64,000 bases of DNA from Dioscorea cayenensis subsp. rotundata. Taxonomy: Eukaryota; Streptophyta; Magnoliopsida; Dioscoreales; Dioscoreaceae. The notes beneath the pieces are model-generated. The model was given only the letters and a program-made list of their open reading frames with translations. It was not told the origin of the DNA and searched no databases. The position numbers were made by a program, and so were the translations under genes. Where the stretch lies: assembly GCF_009730915.1 (NCBI RefSeq), contig NC_052473.1, positions 15,892,100 to 15,956,099 on the forward strand, in the 5' to 3' direction. Shown here piece by piece: positions 48,011 through 57,533 of the stretch (position 1 is the first letter of the stretch; each line of letters begins with the position of its first letter).

Positions 48011-48469
48011 TATTATTATTATTGTTATTTTTGAAAAAGTGGATAAACCACATCCATTAAAAAGAAGAAACCAAACAAGAGTAACAAAAAACGACCAATA
48101 AGGTCCACAATAGAATCCCAAAATGGGGATACAATGGATAAGAGGGACTACCAGGAGTGGTTACAAACGGAAGCAACAGAAGAGAAAACCAAGATAAAAC
48201 CTAGAGGACGGCCTCTAGGGAAGGACGTAACTACCAAAGCTACATCTCGCTAGGGTTTGGGGAGGTCTCAGGGGGGACGCGCTGTGTCACGTCCCTGGAG
48301 GAGAGAAAAATCAAGGTCAGGCTTGATTTTAGCCACCGGGTTCCTCTAATATGGCCTCTTTGAACTCGAACTCATGGAAAACCAAAGGAGAAACAAATGA
48401 GCAATTTTTCAAAAATAATGGAATTATCCGAAGGCAAATGTAATTAAAATGCAGACATTTCTTTCCCAT
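48011..48469 (-). mobile_element. 5'-truncated LINE 3' end (459 bp)
   Basis: It opens with (TAT)n, then the same 3' signature seen at 11464 and 12034 (gaaaaagtggataaaccac). It is bracketed by a perfect 15-bp duplication, AATTTGTGAAATTAT, at 47996-48010 and 48470-48484. It is inserted in, or just after, the unidentified gene fragment. Confidence 0.82.
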
Positions 48470-48639
48470 AATTTGTGAAATTATGGTTACCCATTTTCTT
48501 CAAAAAATATTTCCTGATGATATGTTACTGCTACAACATTGATTTACTTACAATGCAACCTAGATCTGCTATCCACTGTGAAAGTTTTGTATTAATGTAT
48601 TTATTTTGGCTTGTGTGCTGTCATCTTGTTTATATCATG

Positions 48640-48720
48640 CACATTCCTGAAATGACAGTGGGGGAGATACTAGACTTTTCGGCTCAATTTCAATGTGTTG
48701 ATAGCGTAAGGTGTAACTAT
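48640..48720 (+). pseudogene. Fragment of a PDR-type ABC transporter exon
   Basis: HIPEMTVGEILDFSAQFQCVDS closely resembles the conserved segment after the first Walker A region of plant pleiotropic-drug-resistance (ABCG full-size) transporters, where the family reads E-MTVRETL-FSA-CQGVG. It is followed by a plausible splice donor (gcgtaagg). Only this piece is convincing. The weak frame before it (from 48530) could be adjoining intron. It is far too short to be functional and lies among other gene pieces. Confidence 0.6.
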
Positions 48721-49429
48721 ATGTTTTCTATAACTATGTATATATGTATATCCACAAATATGAGTGCTTGTAGTGATAATTCAACTCTTTGGAGTGTATA
48801 TAGAGAGAGAGGAATTGAGTAATTAGTATGTTAAGTTTGTTATGTTGTTGGTTAGTAACGTGCCATGTTTTACTGCACTAGACAACAGGGAAGGAATGTG
48901 GAGGATACTTCCTTGCTGGTTCCTTTTTTTCATCCATTTGGATCTCACTGTGAGGAGTCCGTGGATATTGTGAATTAGTATCGCTTTCATCCGCCTTCCG
49001 TATTCCGTGACATGTCCGTGGAAGTTATTCTATAGGAGGGCGCAGCTGATCATTGAAAGTAAGTTTGTCAACTGGGATCCGTAATTTTTTAATCTGCTTT
49101 CAGCTTATTCTAAAGGATGGTCATCTTTTTCAAGAAAAAAACTCGCTTTTTATACCAATCGATTTAGCATCGATCATAACCAAGCAATCGTGGTGTGTGC
49201 TTGTGATTATTATATACTTGTGTGTAGTATATATGATCATTCATAAAAGGTATCCCGACTCTCACAAAGATTGTCTTCTTTCTTCCTCTAGACTTCTACA
49301 AATTTGGTATTCGATATATCCTAAGTGGAAAGGCTTTTGAACAATCTCCTTGAAAAACAAGGTGTAGGTCTTTTTTTATTAATTCCGCTAAATGAAAAAA
49401 ATAATGCTTAATGTTTGACAATGTTTTTC

Positions 49430-49830
49430 TTTCTTATATGGTTTTTTTCGGATCGCATTCACTTCCAAAAAGGACTGTGGTAGAGAAGAAAGGGAAGGCC
49501 ACTGCTCAAAGAACACTAGGACTTCAAGCACTAGAAACCAATAACTTTTTTGCGTCAAGAATAGCCTACCATGAACTCACCGAAATAGCTGAGAAGGCCA
49601 AACACCGTGCAGAGGTTGCAAGGTATATGATCTCTTAAAATGTTCCAAATAGTAATAGTTTTGTATTGTCTAATTGAACATATATATTATCGATTTCTTT
49701 CTTTTGTTTACTAAAAAAATTTTCAGATTGCGAGAGCTGCACACTCAAGGGTCATGTTGAATCAGCTGGTGAAGTCAAGGGGCTTGACATTGATACCATC
49801 CAAAGAAAGATTATACAGTGAAATATAATC
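49430..49830 (+). pseudogene. Exon fragments of an unidentified gene
   Basis: A 60-codon, lysine- and alanine-rich stretch (49450-49635; KKGKATAQRTLGLQALETNN, SRIAYHELTEIAEKAKHRAEVAR) ends near a possible donor. After an intron-like gap (acceptor near 49726) comes IARAAHSRVMLNQLVKSRGL. The composition suggests a helical, coiled-coil-like protein. The family is not recognised. Confidence 0.4.
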
Positions 49831-49949
49831 ATTCAAATTATTCATATATGATTATTATAGCACTTTGACCAAATCACAATCAAGTTATCACTTATTCTTC
49901 ATTTCATTGTGGGGAAATTCATTTTCAGTTATCAAATCAAATATGATCA

Positions 49950-50118
49950 TTCATAATGAGTTTGATGAAACCAAGAGAAGCTGCAGGAAAAGACTAGCAG
50001 ACCATAATAGGAGAAGAAGAAAGCCCAAGCCTCAAACCACTAACACATCAACCTCCTCAAGCCTCAAGGACAATCTCCAACACAAGATCGAGCAAACCAT
50101 CTTCAAAACCATGGAGAG
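49950..50118 (+). pseudogene. SBP-box (SPL) transcription factor exon fragment
   Basis: EFDETKRSCRKRLADHNRRRRKP is the C-terminal end of the SBP DNA-binding domain: the last zinc-binding cysteine/histidine pair region and the bipartite nuclear-localisation signal (KR...RRRRK). The match starts at an AG acceptor-like site (aatgag|tttgat), close to where SPL genes have their conserved intron inside the SBP domain. It continues about 35 residues (KPQTTNTSTSSSLKDNLQHK) and ends near a possible donor (gagaggtata). The first zinc finger is absent, so no DNA-binding protein can result. A captured exon is the likeliest explanation. Confidence 0.8.
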
Positions 50119-50589
50119 GTATACCTTATTTCTATGCACAATATGATGAATTTAAAACTTGTCGAAAGGCTAAATAATGTCAGTATCAATCATGTTTGTT
50201 GCAGTGGAGAGTTCTCATCGATCTCAAAGTAGTTATCAGGTTGATGTACAAAGCTTTACTATTCACCGGTGTCAACAATTGTTCTAAAGTGCAGCTCATT
50301 GTCACAATTGATTTTTTTAGTAAATTGATGAACTAATTCAAAGCATATTGAAAACTATTCTTCATTTGATTAACTAGTTATTGAGAAAATAATTCTCTAA
50401 CAATGTTGAAAAAACTTCATTAGTTGTATTTATATATATCTGTGTTTTCCATCAATCAATGAATTTTTGTCGTGTTTTTAATTATGTATTATTTGGTCAT
50501 ATTTGATTATTATAGTCTTCTTCATCATAAATTTAAAAATTTTATTATCCTAAAAAAGTAATAATATTTAAAAAAACGATTCACATTCA

Positions 50590-50960
50590 GAAGCGGTTCA
50601 AACACTCCCAAATTGAGCGGTTTCGTAATCGTGAGCGTTAACCCCGATAAAAGTAAATAATTGATTATACTTTACATTTGGCAGGCCTTACCATGGTGGT
50701 TTTACACTCGTCGCAAAAATGCGCATGTGAGAGTGATGGTGACATATGGTGGCAGTTTAGTGGCGGTTTATAACCGCCGTGAATTCCGTCATGCACATTG
50801 TAGGCGTTATTCGCACTCATTGATCAAAAACAGCGTGAAATGCGCTACTACTCTCGAATTCATGGCGGTTGTTAATCGCCACCAAATTCAATTAGTGGTG
50901 GGTATAACCGCCAAAGAAATGATCCAAAAACCCCTCTAAATGCTTGATTTTTTTGTAGTG
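50590..50960 (-). mobile_element. CACTA (En/Spm) terminus with gcggttataaccgcc-type repeats
   Basis: The plus strand ends ...gatttttttgtagtg at 50960, that is, CACTACAAAAAAATC read inwards, a CACTA terminal repeat. The preceding 300 bp contain several gcggttt / aaccgcc / ggcggttgttaatcgcc copies in both orientations, acting as subterminal repeats. These differ from the gcaacgg repeats at 33176, and the flanking triplets differ (TTG at 33173-33175, ACA at 50961-50963), so the two ends probably belong to different elements. Its other end is not visible. Confidence 0.7.
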
Positions 50961-50965
50961 ACAAA

Positions 50966-51236
50966 GAAGAGCTATCAAAGGGTCCATTGGAAATAAATAG
51001 GCAAGCTTAACTCTAGACTTCCACAAGTAGTTGATTGACTCAAATTATTGAGTACGCACTTAATTACTTGTTAGTCATGGCACATTATTATAAATAAATG
51101 AAATATATGTGGTGGAATGGTAGCTAATTGTTGTGCACAAAGCTAATCAATTAATTACCCAAATTACAACCACCTCAAGAAAAAAATTGGATGTATAGCT
51201 TGTCAAGCACGTGCATGAGCTATCAAAGGGTCCATT
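50966..51236 (+). promoter_or_regulatory. Orphan copy of RLP upstream/promoter unit
   Basis: It begins with the gctatcaaagggtccattgg...ggcaagctt...caagtagtt unit. It continues to the block ttagtcatggcacattattataaataaat (51071-51099) and a gtagctaatt leader, matching the sequence before the RLP starts at 7950 and 57534. No signal-peptide exon follows. A second upstream unit starts at about 51212 and is cut by the LINE at 51237. It is probably left over from tandem duplication of the promoter region or of a lost RLP copy. Confidence 0.6.
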
Positions 51237-51257
51237 TTTGGGACAAAGAGCCAAAGC

Positions 51258-54200
51258 TCAACAGAAACAAAAACCTAGAAGAAAAAATGAAGACTCCGAC
51301 AGAGGTCTTCGAGCCAACGGGGACGATCCAAGCCCTGATCGAAAAGAGATAAATGCGGGTTTGAACGACCAAAGTTTGCTAGAGCATCTCGCGATCGAAA
51401 GTTGTCTCGAACGGGGTATAGATTTGAACCCGAACATGGGAAGTTGAGAAGCTTGATCTTGAGACTCGCTCAATAGTAGGTTGAAAGCGCCACGCCACAC
51501 ACTGTCGAAGTGTTTGAGTAAGCCGTAGATACCTGGGCAATCACAGAAAATTCGATTAGGAAGCCAGTTTTTAGAGATGCAATGGTCAAGCGCCAAATGG
51601 ATAGCCGCAATCTCAGCAGAAAATGGAGAATCCAAGCAATGCCTCACGTATCTCGCAAGCAAGACTTGGCCGAGCTGGATACAAAGAATAAAGCCCAAGC
51701 CACAACTCACGTAAGAGCTAGACCAAGATGCATCCGTGAAAAAGATTAATAGATCTCCAAGGCTAAAGGATAAAGAGGGGTAAGAAAAACTCCCCGAAAT
51801 CTTTGCCGATGACTTTGAAGAAATCCTGACAGAGGCGCCAAGCACGCGAGTAGATGGTATGGAATTTGGGTTGCCAGTTTTTGAAGATAAGATTACAACG
51901 ATCTTTCCAAATAATCCAAGCAATAGTGGCAATAAGAGCTTTGAAAAAATCATTAGAAATCATAGAGCTAATTTCGAGGTGAGCCGCCATCTCTAACAAA
52001 AAACCGTAGATAATAATTGATCCAAATTGAAAGAAGCACGTAGAGACTCCCAGATAGGATAAATTTTTACGTAGCTCCAAATGATATGGGAAGCCGCCCT
52101 CAGAGCCGCACTCACGTAATGGACACGGAGAAGGAGGGCCAATATTAAGATTATAAAGATAATCACCGTAAGGGATTTGCCGTGGCCAAGCTTCCAAATA
52201 AAGGTCTTAGTGCGAGGCAAAAATACAAAAGTTTCCAAATGCGCTCCACCGACCAAGGGCTAATGTCAAAAGAGATCAAACAGTCATAAACAGCAACAAC
52301 AACTGAGGAAAAATGGGAGGAGGGCCCCCAAACCCAGTGGTTATGGGAATTAAGATCAAACCTCGATGGTATTGATCCAATCCCACCAATGTTGTGGCCA
52401 AAAAAATGTTGTGAAAAAGGGAAGTATTAAGGCCGTCCCACCGTAAAAGAGGTCCGAAAAGTGCAAATTATCAAAGTTAAAGTCCATGTTAAGGTAAGTT
52501 GGCTTAAATAAGATAGGAAGGTCTAATGCATAAGGATCCCTCAACAAGTCCAAATCATTAGGATTAGCTCTAAGGATAGGAAGATGCATTTTTTTAAACA
52601 CCGAAAGGTAGCGAGAAATTGATTTAAAAAACCAAGAGGATTTAGAAGGAGAGACAACAAACCAAGGATGCCAATTTGAATATTTGTGTTTGAAAATATC
52701 CACCCAGATCTTTGAATTAGAATTTAAAATAGCAAAAATGTTTTTGGCCATAAGAGAGTGCCGAACAAGCCTAAGGTTTTCGAGACCAAGCCCCCTCGAT
52801 TTTTTTAAGTGTAGTAACCGACCAACCAATAGAGTGAAAGCAACGAACATTGCACGCCATTACTCCGGAGAAAGGTTCGGGCAAGTTTAGAGATCCGATC
52901 GAGAGTTGAATCCCGGGAGGTGCATTACCGAGAGAAAGTAGTTAGGAAGAGAGAAAAATACAACCTGCTGAGGAGAGTGACTCGCCACAGAGAGAGAGCG
53001 AAGCATGGTTCCAGGAAGAGATGCTCGTTTGGACTTTGGAAATGAGAGAATTGAAAGAGAGGACATGTAGTCTGGTGGGAGAAATGGGGATGCCCAGGTA
53101 GTTAAGAGGAAAAGACCCTTTAATAAAACCCAGGATGGTAGATATGGAGTTAGAAAGTTTTTTGTTGCACCAAGAAGGAAAATAGACTGCAGATTTAGAA
53201 GGATTGGGTTTTTGACCAGTGATGTAGTGATAGAGATTGAGGCACAACAGACAGTTTCGAGCCGACTTACGGGTTGCAGTGGTAACCAGAAGGAGATCAT
53301 CAGCAAACATCAGGTGGTTAAAATCGTGGGAAAGAGAGGGGTTAAAACCTGGGACAAGAGAGAGGGTAAGAGCTTTGTTGAGAATGGCCGATAGATTTTG
53401 GGTAACTAGGAGAAAAAGAAGGGGGGAGATGGGGTCTCCCTGCCTTAATCCTCTACTACTAGTTATCCAGGGAGAGCTACGACCATTAATAAGAAAAGAG
53501 AAAGAAGCAGAGGAGAAACAAGCATGGATCCAGGCAATCCAAATATCCGGAAAACGCATTCTCTGGAGGGTAGCAATGATCGCATTCCATTCAACAGTAT
53601 CAAAGGCTTTTTCAATATCAATTTTAATGATCATCCTAGGAGGGGCAGGGTACTCAAATTCGATAGAATGGACAATCTCATGGGCCGCAATGGCATTATC
53701 AGAAGAGCCACAACCGGAGAGGAATCCCGTTTGCTCAGGACTGATAAGCTTATGCAAGACCGTTTTGAGGCGATTAGCGAGAATTTTAGAGAGAATTTTG
53801 TAACAAACATTGCAAAGAGAAATAGGACGGAAATCAGAGACAGAAGACGGGTTATCTTTCTTAGGAATGAGAGCAACAAAAGTTTTACCCCAAGAAGGAG
53901 GAAGAGAGGAGGTAAGGAAAAAATGAGAAATCGCATTGAAGAGATGATCACCAAGAATATTCCAGTAAAAAATGTAGAACTCAACGTTAAGGCCATCCGG
54001 ACCAGGACTCTTTCCGCGAGGTAAGGAAACGAGAGTTTGATAGACTTCTTTTTGAGATCGGTCTCAATCAAAGTCGCTCTCTCCTCATCCTCCGTACAAA
54101 GTCAAGTCGTCCGGGATGGCATTAAAGAAGGCCTCCACATTGGAAGAAGACGAAGAATGCCAGAGATTTTGAAAAAAATCCAGAAAACAGTTTTCAATCG

Positions 54201-55390
54201 CAGAGTGATCGGAAACGATAGTACCTGAGGAGTTTTTGATAGCATGAACCTTGTTTTTGTGACGTCGAATTTTGACTGAAGTGTGAAAAAACCTGGAATT
54301 ACGGTCGCAATCCGACATCCAAAGCATCTTTGCTCGTTGACCCCAGTAGATAGAGTTTTGACGCAGGCTACGTAATGTCGGGTTAGTCGAGCTGAAGCCA
54401 AGTATGAAGCCAAGGGTCGTCGAGCGAACGTAAGCCTCCCTCGATTTTTTTGAATCTCACTCGATGTTTCTAATTTCCGATCAAGAGGGTGAACACCGGA
54501 GGATTTCCACCTGAAAAGGTTTTTCTTAGTAAGAGAAATAGAATTAGTAAAGGAGCGTAAAGGGTTAGAGTCAGAGAGAGAAGACCAAGCTCAGAAATGT
54601 AATCATGGCAACCAAAGATAATCCAACCAAAAAAATTTTTCAAAAACGGAAGAGCTTTTTTTGGGTCGAGAGGAAGAGTTAGAAAAAACCCGAGAGAAAG
54701 ATAGGAGAATGATCGAGAGATGAGCGAGGGAGATGCTTATTGGAGAAGTTATTGAAGGTGGTGACCCAATGGGTTTGCAAGATATCCGTCTCAGACGAGC
54801 CCAAATGCCTAGAAAGACCAGGATGACCATTGCACTAGGTAAAACTAGGGCCAACAAAGCCAAGGTCAATAAGGTTATTATTAACAATAAAGGAGGAGAA
54901 GCGGAAGCTTTTAGAGGAATAGTTGCGGTAAGAACCACCACTGTGCTCATTTGAGGAGATGATAGCGTTAAAATCCCCAGTAAGGAGCCAAGGTAAGTTG
55001 AGTGAAGACATACCAGATAGTTTGAGCCAAGTAGTGTTTTGAAGGGATAATACCGAGCGCTGTAGATCACGGAGAGGATCCAAAGTGGATGTTGTTCGAG
55101 GAAATTACCAAATGAAGCATGTATCTTGAGTTGGCCAACGGAGTAACAACACCAAAATCACGTTTCCAGAGAACGATGATACCCCTAGAGAGACCAATCG
55201 AAGGAATGGCCGCCCAATCCCAGAGCTTGGAGAGGGATTTACAGAAGCGATGGATACGATCAATGTCCGTTTTAGTTTCAACAAGACAGAGAAGGCTAGG
55301 CTTGAGTCTACGAATGACATCGTGGATACGATCCTGAGTTTTCTTGTTTGAGAGACCCCTACAATTCCAAGTAAAAATATTAAGATCCAT
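51258..55390 (-). pseudogene. LINE ORF2: endonuclease, reverse transcriptase, RNase H
   Basis: It starts MDLNIFTWNCRGLSNKKTQD at 55390. The endonuclease shows NCRG, VETKTDIDR and (after a shift near 55075) TGDFNAIISSNEHSGG. The reverse transcriptase shows EQTGFLSGCGSSDNA (about 53745), KIDIEKAFDTVEWNAI, RGLRQGDPISPLLF and the catalytic FADDLLLVTTATR (about 53310). A zf-RVT-like part lies at 52850-52000. The RNase H domain shows FFTDASWSSSYVSCG, AEIAAIHLALDHC and FCDCPGIYGLL (51790-51500). At least five shifts or stops break it. The active enzyme nicks target DNA and primes cDNA synthesis there, which accounts for the 16-bp duplication. Confidence 0.9.
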
Positions 55391-55414
55391 GGAAAACAGA
55401 AGGGTGAGAGAGAG

Positions 55415-57148
55415 TTAAGGGTTAGGGTTTCGCTTCCCTTTCTTTGAACGAGAAGACCCACGGGAAGGGTCTCTTATGGCTAAAGCTTCAAGTTTAATAT
55501 CCTTTTGAAAATGACCAAGGATCATATTATCATCAGGTTCCATAATTGTATCAGAATAGTCAGAATCTGAAGGGGAGGAGGCTTCCAGGGGAAGGTCTCC
55601 AGGTTGGTCCGAAGAGCGAACATTTGCCACCTTATTGACAGCGAAGAGATGGCTATCAACAGGATCCCTCATGTTCGCCGAAGGGGGGAGAAGGGGAACT
55701 GAGGAGATAAGAAGAGGAAGTTGAGAAGGACTAGGGTCGTGAGAAGTGGAGGCTATGGAGGAGCCAACGTTCACATTTCCCAACGGTCCATTTTCTCGGA
55801 GTCCAAGAGAGGGATTCTCCTCGGGATGGAGCTGGGAGATGGGAAGAGACTCTCCAAAGTGTGTGTCAGAAGGAATAGAAGGTGGGATGTCAGAGAGTGA
55901 GGAGGGGGTGGTAGGGTCCCAAGGCAGCAGAGGAACGTTGGGCTGAGTGATAGGGTCAGCGGAACCGACCGCCAAATCAAAAGAAGTTTTGAAAAAAGAT
56001 TGACGTCCACCCCGAAGAGAACGCCCGCCACGTGTCGTATGCATGTGAGACAACCCTCCATCTGGAGCCGAAGGTCGGCATGCAAGGGGACACGTGGCGC
56101 CTTTAGGGTTTGGAGCATCGCCAAGCAAGCCGTGCTTGGCCACCGGAGCGGACCCCCGAAATAGCGCCTCCCCGCCACGACCCCGAGCTCGGGAGCTTTT
56201 GTTACGTGGAATCAACCAGGGACCAAAGTCTCGATCAGAACCTCGATAATCGGGCGAAGGTGAGAACCGGCTCGGCATGGCTTACCATCGGCTCCTTTCC
56301 AACCCCATCAACTCGCATGTCGGGAGAGTCGCCATCGGCCCTTGAACCGATGGTTCAGGTGGCAGGCGATCTTCCGACCGCAGAGGGGTATTGGAGAAAG
56401 AACAATGGGCCTCACCATGACCGATTCTACCACACCTATAGCAAAACACAGGCAGTTTTTCATAGAGAATAAGCACGAAGACCGAATGATCCCCATAATT
56501 AACCCAGGTGCCAAGTTGCAGAGGCTGGGAGAGGTCCACCTCCACACAAACACGAGCAAACTTTGCCCTGGAACGATCAAGAGAATGGTCGTCAACTTTG
56601 AGAACCCTACCAAACTGAGAGGCCACCATTTCTAAGATATCACCAGTCCAGAGTTCCATAGGGAGATGGAAAATCTGAATCCAAACAGCGGCCATTGAGA
56701 GCTTCTCAAAGGCAGGCTGGAAGGACTCTTTCCAAGGAGCCAGTTGAAGAATGCGACCCGCCACCATCCAATGGCCATCCCAGAGAAGATGGTTGACCAT
56801 GTCCAGCGATTCACATCTGATAAAGTAGTAGCCATTTGGAAGATCAGCAACAGAGAACGCCCCGAGCCCTCTCCAAGTATCTGCAAGAGCAAGCTTAGTT
56901 TGGTCAAGCGGGAGAGATTTCCCCAAAAACTTAGCATATAAAGAGGATTGCATTGCATCTCTGGCGTTAGCCCAAAGATCAGAGTCAATAGTGACAGAGG
57001 ATTTGGAAGAAGTCTTGAGTTTATCGAAGTGGTCTCGCTGGAGATGCAAGAGAATTTCCACAGTAGAAGGCTTAGAGTTCGTGTTGACAGCATTTGCCCA
57101 GGAGACACCAGGGTGGATTCCGGGCGACGGCCCAGAGGGCGGTGCCAT
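55415..57148 (-). pseudogene. LINE ORF1 with a single in-frame stop
   Basis: It starts MAPPSGPSPGIHPGVSWANA at 57148. It contains the DUF4283 core (KFLGKSLPLDQTKLALADTW, ADLPNGYYFIRCESLD, WIQIFHLPMELW) and a CCHC knuckle (CYRCGRIGHGEAHC, near 56430). It has one stop at about 56282 (ERSRW*AMPSRF) and then continues in the same frame to 55415 with a proline/serine-rich tail ending in a basic cluster (RSKKGKRN). Apart from that codon it is open for about 578 codons. ORF2 starts only 25 bp downstream. Confidence 0.85.
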
Positions 57149-57238
57149 GAAAGGAGTGAAACCGAGGAGAAGACGGCTCAACAGGAAGACGGCTCAACTG
57201 GTGAGAATACCGCCTGTTGACATGCTACATATATATAT

Positions 57239-57444
57239 TATCAAAGGGTCCATTAAACGTAAATTGGATGTAAATAGGCAAGCTTTGACTCGAGACTTCT
57301 ACAAGTAGTCAATACTACTCAAATTATGCCATGAGCTATCAAAGAGTCCTTTAAATGTAAATTGGACGTAAATAGGAGGAAACTTGACTTGAGACTTCTG
57401 CAAGTAGTTAATACTACTTAAATTATTGCATGCATGCTTACTTG
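57239..57444 (+). repeat. Tandem RLP upstream units
   Basis: Two units of about 100 bp follow each other (57239-57330 and about 57331-57428), each reading gctatcaaag(g/a)gtcc.tt.aa.gtaaattgga.gtaaatagg...cttga.t.gagacttct.caagtagt.aatactac. Related units are at 50966-51060 and, more diverged, 2240-2340. They lie directly upstream of the conserved TATA block and may be promoter repeats. Confidence 0.6.
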
Positions 57445-57533
57445 TTAGTCACGGCACATTATTATAAATAAATGTTATGTTGTGGGGTGGTAGCTAAGTA
57501 AGTGGCTCACACACAACTACTCAATCAATTAAG
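57445..57533 (+). promoter_or_regulatory. Core promoter and leader of RLP copy at 57534
   Basis: The block ttagtcacggcacattattataaataaat (57445-57473) and the following ggtggtagctaagtaagtggctcacaca match the leader of the intact RLP at 7868-7949. A TATA-like element lies about 65 bp before the ATG. Confidence 0.6.

Larger units (their letters stand above)
51237..57238 (-). mobile_element. Near full-length plant L1-type LINE (about 6.0 kb)
   Basis: A perfect 16-bp duplication, TATCAAAGGGTCCATT, flanks it (51221-51236 and 57239-57254). Minus-strand order is ORF1, endonuclease, reverse transcriptase, zf-RVT, RNase H, 3' end. It is a different subfamily from the LINE at 23048: it has distinct protein sequence, is richer in GC, and lacks a long 3' A tract here. 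It is inserted inside a repeat unit upstream of the RLP copy at 57534 and moves that gene's distal promoter 6 kb away. Confidence 0.94.

Noticed and set aside
33176..50960. A single 17.8-kb CACTA transposon
   Set aside because: Subterminal repeats at the two ends differ and the flanking triplets (TTG, ACA) do not match; reported as two separate ends instead.
36961..50960. A CRISPR-like or regularly spaced repeat array
   Set aside because: The repeated motifs at 37281-37811 are unevenly spaced and lie in a plant transposon; nothing else fits such an array.
55119..57308. Many plus-strand frames across the second LINE
   Set aside because: They are shadows of the minus-strand ORF1 and ORF2, which have clear domain motifs.
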